Shown here piece after piece: positions 6,155-10,400 of a DNA stretch of 10,400 bases. The notes beneath the pieces are model-generated. The model did not search any database. It was not told where the DNA came from and saw only the letters and a list, made by a program, of their open reading frames with translations. Position numbers and translations under genes: made by a program. Within the stretch, counting starts at the first letter, position 1; each line of letters begins with the position of its first letter. Source of the DNA: Bacteroidetes bacterium UBA4416 (GTDB taxonomy: Bacteria > Bacteroidota > Bacteroidia > B-17B0 > Aurantibacillaceae); assembly GCA_002390745.1 (NCBI GenBank), contig DGQK01000001.1, positions 119,299 to 129,698 on the forward strand, given 5' to 3'.

Positions 6155-6190
6155 AAAGCCTACGTGTTTCATACGCGTAGGCTTTTATCG
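6155..6190 (+). terminator. Rho-independent terminator after first lipoprotein
   Basis: AAAGCCTACG (6155-6164) pairs perfectly with CGTAGGCTTT (6176-6185), a 10-bp stem with an 11-base loop, followed by a short T-rich tail. It lies 23 bases after the stop codon and should insulate the highly expressed lipoprotein gene from the next one. Confidence 0.85.
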
Positions 6191-6233
6191 TTTATCACTT
6201 ATTTAAATCTGTTCGCCAATTCCAAAAAATGAG

Positions 6234-6241
6234 TATCTTCG
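6234..6241 (+). promoter_or_regulatory. Possible -7 box for second lipoprotein (TATCTTCG)
   Basis: TATCTTCG is one base from TAnnTTTG and lies 21 bases before the ATG at 6263. A TTCG at 6212-6215 sits 18 bases upstream as a weak -33 candidate. The preceding terminator at 6155-6190 means the gene needs its own promoter, which supports the call. Confidence 0.4.
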
Positions 6242-6262
6242 TTTACCAATTTTGATTCGTTT

Positions 6263-6487
6263 ATGAAAACACTTTATACTGCTTTATTTATAACCTTCGG
6301 CGCCTTATGCCTGACACAGTGCAAGCCTGCCGCCGAAGACAGGGTAAAAATGCATGAAAACGCCAAACGCATCTCCGATTCGATTGCGCGTGTGGTAGAC
6401 GGTGCGCTCGAGGAGGTAAAGATCGATCCTGCCAACGTTCCGGCAGCTAAACCGGCGGCTGCACCTGCTGATACGGCTAAAAAATAA
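6263..6487 (+). CDS. Small lipoprotein, paralog of the preceding one
   Basis: A 74-residue precursor with signal peptide (Lys2, hydrophobic 4-17) and lipobox CLTQC, Cys20 being the predicted lipidated residue. The mature part matches the neighbour at 5889 in pattern: AEDRVKMHENAKRISDSI (24-41) aligns with AEEKAKMEEQAKRTADSI, and both then have an Ala/Pro-rich tail, here ending ADTAKK. The role is unknown; it is probably anchored in the cell envelope. Codon use is ordinary for the region (GCC, GCG, CGC, GGC present), in contrast with the neighbour. It probably has its own promoter and is followed by a terminator shared with the converging T9SS gene. Confidence 0.87.
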   Translation: MKTLYTALFITFGALCLTQCKPAAEDRVKMHENAKRISDSIARVVDGALEEVKIDPANVPAAKPAAAPADTAKK

Positions 6488-6512
6488 GAATATTTCCCTA
6501 AGCTTATACAAC

Positions 6513-6545
6513 AAAAACCATCCGCGCCCTGTGAGATGGTTTTTT
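6513..6545. terminator. Bidirectional terminator between convergent genes
   Basis: AAAAACCATC (6513-6522) pairs with GATGGTTTTT (6535-6544), a 10-bp stem with a 12-base loop and T-runs on both strands. It lies 26 bases after the second lipoprotein stop and 14 bases beyond the stop of the minus-strand T9SS gene, so it can end transcription from both sides. Confidence 0.85.
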
Positions 6546-6558
6546 GCTGTTTAGTGTA

Positions 6559-7593
6559 TTACTGTTTTATGAATTTCCCCGTTTTGCCGGCTAGCTTGTA
6601 AAAATAGATACCGGGTGGCAAAGCCCCTGTAGGAATAACATTTGCGGAACCCGAAACAGATTCTTTCATCTTTATCTTCCCTGTCATATCATATACTTCC
6701 AAAACGCCGGGCCCCTGGCGATCGTTAAGATCCACGTACAGCAACTCTGTAACAGGATTAGGATACAGCTTCACGCCTGCTTCATGTGGGAGCTCATCAA
6801 GTCCTGTGCAGGAGTTTACTGTAACAGTTATATCATCTGAACGCGAGCACGTGCCGTTCGTAACCGTTACGTCATAATTCGTTGTCACCGTAGGATTCAC
6901 AACGATAGAGGATGTTGTGGCAATGACCGGGCCCGAGCCTGCTATTTTCCATTCGTAAACAGTTGCCCAGCTCGTTGCGTTAACCGTTACCTGGCTCCCG
7001 GCACAGATAAGCGTATGTGATGCGGAAATGCCGAGAGAAGGCACCGAGTAAATAAGCGTTGTAATAGCAGCAGTAGAAGTTCCGCAGGCGTTTTGCCCGG
7101 TTACCACATAGGTATTGGTATAAGAGGGCGGTGAAGTCGTGAACGGAACGTAGACAGAAGTCGTTGACGTTGTTGCTCCTGTGGTCCAGGTGTATGAGGA
7201 CGCACCGCTTGCCTCGAATGTAGGTGATTGAAAGCCCATCCCGCAGGCGGTGAAGCTATTGGCTGTTCCCGTAAAAATCGGAATAGCAGCCACCACGGTA
7301 GGCGTATTGGCAACTGTCACGGTAATCGCTGCGGCAGAAGTAACTGTACAGCCTGTTTGCCCCATCAATACAGAATAGGTCGTTGTGATAGTCGGAGAAA
7401 TGCTGATAGAAGCTGTGTTGGCGCCTCCCGGCGACCAGGTATAGGTATCGCCGGAGCCGCTTGCCGACAGGGAACCTGAGGCTCCGTTACACAATACAGA
7501 AGTGCCGGTGATAGTGGGTGATGTGGGCGGACATTGGGAGAATACAAAATTGACAAACAAGATGCCAATTATAGAACATAGTGGTTTCATCAT
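6559..7593 (-). CDS. Secreted protein with Ig/PKD-like repeats and T9SS type A sorting domain
   Basis: A 344-residue precursor. The signal peptide (1-19, ending FVFS before Gln20) directs Sec export. The mature chain has three Ser/Thr/Gly-rich beta-sandwich-like units of about 75 residues (roughly 23-95, 105-183 and 187-259), each with a YTW or YEW motif, a TTYS/TTNYD-type strand and paired cysteines, resembling Ig/PKD-like domains of Bacteroidota surface proteins. The C-terminal 72 residues from 273 form a type A T9SS sorting domain: KLYPNPVTE, LEVYDMTGK, and the final PPGIYFYKLAGKTGKFIKQ. It should therefore cross the outer membrane through the type IX system and be released or attached at the surface. 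No enzyme domain is visible, so a binding or adhesive role is plausible. The second Met (7590) could equally be the start. A weak -7-like TATACTTCG lies at 7645-7653 on the minus strand. Confidence 0.9.
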   Translation of the reverse strand: MMKPLCSIIGILFVNFVFSQCPPTSPTITGTSVLCNGASGSLSASGSGDTYTWSPGGANTASISISPTITTTYSVLMGQTGCTVTSAAAITVTVANTPTVVAAIPIFTGTANSFTACGMGFQSPTFEASGASSYTWTTGATTSTTSVYVPFTTSPPSYTNTYVVTGQNACGTSTAAITTLIYSVPSLGISASHTLICAGSQVTVNATSWATVYEWKIAGSGPVIATTSSIVVNPTVTTNYDVTVTNGTCSRSDDITVTVNSCTGLDELPHEAGVKLYPNPVTELLYVDLNDRQGPGVLEVYDMTGKIKMKESVSGSANVIPTGALPPGIYFYKLAGKTGKFIKQ

Positions 7594-7692
7594 GACTCAT
7601 CATTTTAAGGATTAATATGTCACAATGGTACGACCGCTATTTTCCGAAGTATAAAACTACTTCATAAGTGAGGATAGAATCTTGTTAACTGG

Positions 7693-7708
7693 TATGTTTT
7701 GAAACATA
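7693..7708. repeat. Short inverted repeat TATGTTT-TG-AAACATA
   Basis: Seven-base arms TATGTTT (7693-7699) and AAACATA (7702-7708) around TG, in the gap upstream of the T9SS gene. It could be a regulator site or chance in AT-rich DNA. Confidence 0.4.
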
Positions 7709-7719
7709 TCTGGCAAATC

Positions 7720-7739
7720 TTAATTGTTGCAACAATTAA
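7720..7739. repeat. Perfect 20-bp palindrome
   Basis: TTAATTGTTG (7720-7729) is followed directly by its reverse complement CAACAATTAA (7730-7739), with no spacer. It overlaps the stop codon of the DUF481 gene (7736-7738). As RNA it would fold into an 8-bp AU-rich stem with a UGCA loop but lacks a following U-run, so it is a poor terminator. A dimeric regulator binding site upstream of the T9SS gene is an alternative. Confidence 0.6.
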
Positions 7740-8494
7740 AATTTCACAGAAAGCCCGTTCCTGAAATTGTAGACCAGGCTCGGAACACCGGCCGGCTGCC
7801 GGGTATCGTACAATAAATTGAAGGTCGATTTAAAGTTGAGGTGCTTGTTGATATGGATCTCCAGGCTACTGTCGTTGGCAATCCTGTAATCGGCGGCGTC
7901 TCCTAACTTAGGCTGGTAGAAGGTTGTACTGATCAGCTCACAGTTTTTGAAAAGGTTGAAGGTAAAGGTCACATAGCTGCTGATCCTGTGCTCATGAACA
8001 TCGGCTGCATCATCCTTAATATCGTCAAATTCATACATGTAGAGTGCAGCAGCATAAATACGCGCGTTAGGGCGCTTCAAAAGGCGGAAGCGCGGACCAG
8101 CCCCCAGCAGGTACCTGAAATCGAGCCTCAGCACCGGGTTATACTGGGTTTGCGTAAAGGCTTCGAGCGTTATAAGCTTGTGAACCTTGTAGTTGTAGCG
8201 GAAATGCTGGTAACCGGCATTCACAAAATCGGTTTTCCCTGCTTTGATAAAGTTAATATCATTGAGCAAAATAAAGCGGCTGCGGTTCTTCTGGTATTGC
8301 ACACGGAGCGTGTTGGAAAAAGACAGGACCTGCTGTGTATTCTGAATGACGGCAAAGCTGAAATCAGCATTTCCGACCCAGCCGTTGGTATCGTTCAGGA
8401 AACGCTTGCCTTCGATATTAATAACCTGCGCCGTGGCAGAAAGGGACAACAGCGAAAAGAAAATCAAAAAAATTTTAGAAATCGACCTTAACAT
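7736..8494 (-). CDS. DUF481-type outer-membrane beta-barrel protein
   Basis: A 252-residue precursor with a signal peptide (MLRSISKIF, hydrophobic to about 19, likely cut at ATA|Q, residues 20-23). The mature part is a series of amphipathic beta strands and fits the DUF481 (YdiY-like) family: an early FLNDTNGWVGNADFSF, a central LDFRYLLGAGPRFRLL, then YMYEFDD, HRISSYVTFTF and STTFYQPKLGDAADYRI, and an ending in alternating hydrophobics, LSVKF, with a terminal Phe typical of barrels assembled by BamA. Length is usual for the family. The physiological role of DUF481 proteins is poorly known. The ATG lies inside the last codons of the upstream TonB receptor gene (20-base overlap), so the two are almost certainly cotranscribed and translationally coupled, suggesting a linked function in the outer membrane. 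Confidence 0.9.
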   Translation of the reverse strand: MLRSISKIFLIFFSLLSLSATAQVINIEGKRFLNDTNGWVGNADFSFAVIQNTQQVLSFSNTLRVQYQKNRSRFILLNDINFIKAGKTDFVNAGYQHFRYNYKVHKLITLEAFTQTQYNPVLRLDFRYLLGAGPRFRLLKRPNARIYAAALYMYEFDDIKDDAADVHEHRISSYVTFTFNLFKNCELISTTFYQPKLGDAADYRIANDSSLEIHINKHLNFKSTFNLLYDTRQPAGVPSLVYNFRNGLSVKF

Positions 8495-10400
8495 AAAATA
8501 AGGGTAAAAAGCCCAGCTGGTAGTTTTTGATCAACGGATCCGCATTGACGTTTGCCGGATCCGGCGCGTAGCTAAGGGCCAGTACGTTCTTGGTATTCAT
8601 CACATTCACAAGGTCGAGCGCTATCTCATAACCTGCCTTTTTGGTATTGATCTTATAGGCAATCCTGAAATCAAGACGGTTGTAAGGGGCGAATTGCAGG
8701 GTATTGACCTTGTCATTATCCGCCACCACATCCATCACGGCATTGCTGGCGGCAATGTTTACCGGCGAATAGCGCTTGCCTCCCCCATAAGTAAATTTTC
8801 CGGATACGTTGATGGAATTCTTTTTTGAACGGCCGAGCCCGTATTCAACTCCTGCCAGGGCATTCATCATATAATTGCCATTGAAATCAGTATTGAAGGT
8901 TTTGTGATTGCTGGCGGTAAACTTACTTTCAAATAAGCTTGCCGAGTAGAGGAAGAAATAATGCTTATTGAATAATTTTTCGAGGGTGAACTCCAGGCCG
9001 TAATTATAGCCTGTTCCTGTATTTTCCATGGTGTAGATCGGAAAAAAGCGGTTGAAGGTGGAGCCGCGGTTGAGCATGGAAACGCCTGATGGCACTGCAT
9101 ATACCGGCACATTCCAAAGGTATTGGTAGTAGGCTTCGATTTTGGTGCGCAATACTTTGGTAAGCTGCCAGTCGTAGCCCAGCACGGCATGCTGGCTTTT
9201 GGTAAAGCCGAGGTTTTTGTTATCCAGCTCCTTTGTGGCGTTATAGTAGGTTTTGCCATCGCGCACGAGGCTATCGGGTGAGGCGAAATACAGGTAGGTC
9301 TGCTGCATCTGGCTGTGCAGGCCATAGGCAAGGCTCAGGGACTGGTTGGCTTTGAACTGGTAGCGCAGGCTGGCGCGGGGCTCTACACTCCAGCTGTTGC
9401 TCAGCGTAAGGTACTGCGAAAACACGCCCAGGTTGGTGCTCCATTTTTCATTGAATTTGTGCACGTAGGCAATGTATGGTTGCAGGAGGAAAAAATCGGT
9501 TTGCGTGTTGATCCTTGTCTTAAAAGGCATTTCATTGATGGATTGCGCGAGCGTATCGTAACGCGACACGATCTTCACCTGGTCATAGAAATTGACGTGG
9601 AAGGCGTTTGCAAAAAAACCGGCTTTGAAACTGTTCTTCGGGTTCACCTTATGCTTCACGTACCAGGCCAGTGTGGTTTTCCCTTCGTAAAAGTTATAAC
9701 CCAGGATCTGGGGCAGGGTATCTTTCGGCACAAAATCCTTATTTCTGAGCACAAGGTAATGATCGACATCGAGGCCCTGCACACCATAAGCCACGGAGGT
9801 TTTCATGAGGGTGCGGCTATTGAAGGAATAGCTGTGGTTGAGAATAGCCACGCCCATACTCGAATTAAAATACTGGTCGCGGTTGAGGTCGCCGTACAAT
9901 TCCTTGGGACGTTCGGTTTGTGTGCTTAAAATAATTTTAATGGTGCTGAGGCCGCCGATCCCGCTCACTGAGAATACACCGGCGTTCTTCGTCGGGAAGT
10001 TGAAACGGAAGGCACCATCCTGGTATTGCGGAACAGCGCTCGTTCCCAGCTTGATATTCAATCCCGATAGTAATTTTAACGTCGAGTACCTGTAATTGAG
10101 GAAATAGCTGCTGCCGGTTTCTTTATTAATAGGGCCTTCCAGGCTCAGCTCCGTGCCGAGCAAGCCGAACTGGAATGTGCGCTCGTGCTTCTGGTTATTG
10201 CCATTCCGCATTTTGAGGTCGAAGACGCCGCCCAGGGCATTGCCGTAGTTGGCGGGAAAGGCTCCGGTATAAAACTCGGAATTGGCAAGGTATTTATTGT
10301 TGATGATGGCGGTTGGCCCGCCTGCCGAACCGGCTACGGCAAAGTGGTTGGGGTTGGGGATATCGATTTCTTCGAGGCGCCATAAAAGCCCCGAAGGCGA
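8475..10400 (-). CDS. TonB-dependent outer-membrane receptor, N-terminus outside window
   Basis: The frame is open from the window edge at 10400 to the TAA at 8475-8477, 641 visible residues; the Met at 10211 is internal and not the start. Residues 1-63 are part of the plug domain: LLWRLEEIDIPNPNHF, then SAGGPTAIINN, TGAFPANYGNALGGVFDLKM, which is the pattern of Bacteroidota receptors that usually carry an N-terminal carboxypeptidase-regulatory-like domain upstream (not visible here). The rest is a 22-stranded-type barrel with many alternating aromatic strands, ending LGFLPLFYVKVDF with a C-terminal Phe. It would import a ligand across the outer membrane with energy from TonB-ExbBD. The substrate cannot be inferred. 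The start of the DUF481 gene overlaps its end by 20 bases. No SusD-like gene is visible downstream. Confidence 0.95.
   Translation of the reverse strand, partial: SPSGLLWRLEEIDIPNPNHFAVAGSAGGPTAIINNKYLANSEFYTGAFPANYGNALGGVFDLKMRNGNNQKHERTFQFGLLGTELSLEGPINKETGSSYFLNYRYSTLKLLSGLNIKLGTSAVPQYQDGAFRFNFPTKNAGVFSVSGIGGLSTIKIILSTQTERPKELYGDLNRDQYFNSSMGVAILNHSYSFNSRTLMKTSVAYGVQGLDVDHYLVLRNKDFVPKDTLPQILGYNFYEGKTTLAWYVKHKVNPKNSFKAGFFANAFHVNFYDQVKIVSRYDTLAQSINEMPFKTRINTQTDFFLLQPYIAYVHKFNEKWSTNLGVFSQYLTLSNSWSVEPRASLRYQFKANQSLSLAYGLHSQMQQTYLYFASPDSLVRDGKTYYNATKELDNKNLGFTKSQHAVLGYDWQLTKVLRTKIEAYYQYLWNVPVYAVPSGVSMLNRGSTFNRFFPIYTMENTGTGYNYGLEFTLEKLFNKHYFFLYSASLFESKFTASNHKTFNTDFNGNYMMNALAGVEYGLGRSKKNSINVSGKFTYGGGKRYSPVNIAASNAVMDVVADNDKVNTLQFAPYNRLDFRIAYKINTKKAGYEIALDLVNVMNTKNVLALSYAPDPANVNADPLIKNYQLGFLPLFYVKVDF

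Noticed and set aside
8867..9331. 154-codon minus-strand open frame overlapping the TonB receptor in another frame
   Set aside because: Same strand but alternative frame of a secure gene; low-complexity composition with no independent support.
9315..9929. 204-codon plus-strand open frame opposite the TonB receptor
   Set aside because: It is antisense to a strongly recognised receptor gene and shows no protein pattern of its own.
10209..10211. ATG as the start of the TonB receptor
   Set aside because: The upstream frame encodes typical plug-domain sequence to the window edge, so this Met is internal.

Overview
The window looks like chromosomal DNA of a Bacteroidota bacterium, most likely a Chitinophagaceae/Sphingobacteriia-type organism. 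The evidence is a type IX secretion (T9SS) C-terminal sorting domain with a YPNP motif, a TonB-dependent receptor whose plug region is of the Bacteroidota type, a DUF481 outer-membrane barrel, TAnnTTTG-type -7 promoter boxes, and starts without a clear Shine-Dalgarno. The species cannot be named from the sequence.

Left edge (1-1230): the 3' end of an unrecognised gene, then guanylate kinase (gmk), probably started at the ATG at 578. A short repeat-like hairpin separates gmk from the convergent block that follows.

Centre (1231-5600, minus strand): this is the most unusual part. In transcription order there is a small protein (A1, 170 aa), a helical-repeat protein (B1, 434 aa), a small protein (A2, 168 aa), a small protein (A3, 164 aa) and a helical-repeat protein (B2, 442 aa). 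A1, A2 and A3 are paralogs, and so are B1 and B2. B1 and B2 carry about eleven 27-residue alpha-helical repeats and end in a conserved block with a Trp-His...His-Cys/Ser...Gly-Gly-Trp signature. In the 114-base gap between A2 and A3 I find a frameshifted stub of a third B gene, at exactly the 8-base distance from the A2 stop that separates A3 from B2. The locus is therefore best read as three tandem A-B modules, the middle one having lost its B gene. A1 and A3 share a duplicated upstream promoter segment. The function is unknown; I describe the system without naming one.

Right of centre (5538-6545, plus strand): two adjacent paralogous small lipoproteins, each followed by a strong hairpin terminator. 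The first has the codon use of a very highly expressed gene and the second does not.

Right side (6559-10400, minus strand): a TonB-dependent receptor, truncated by the window edge, overlaps by 20 bases the start of a DUF481-type outer-membrane beta-barrel gene. After a 142-base gap containing a perfect 20-base palindrome comes a secreted T9SS substrate with Ig/PKD-like repeats. All three are cell-envelope or secreted products. The receptor and DUF481 genes are probably one operon; the T9SS gene may be separate.
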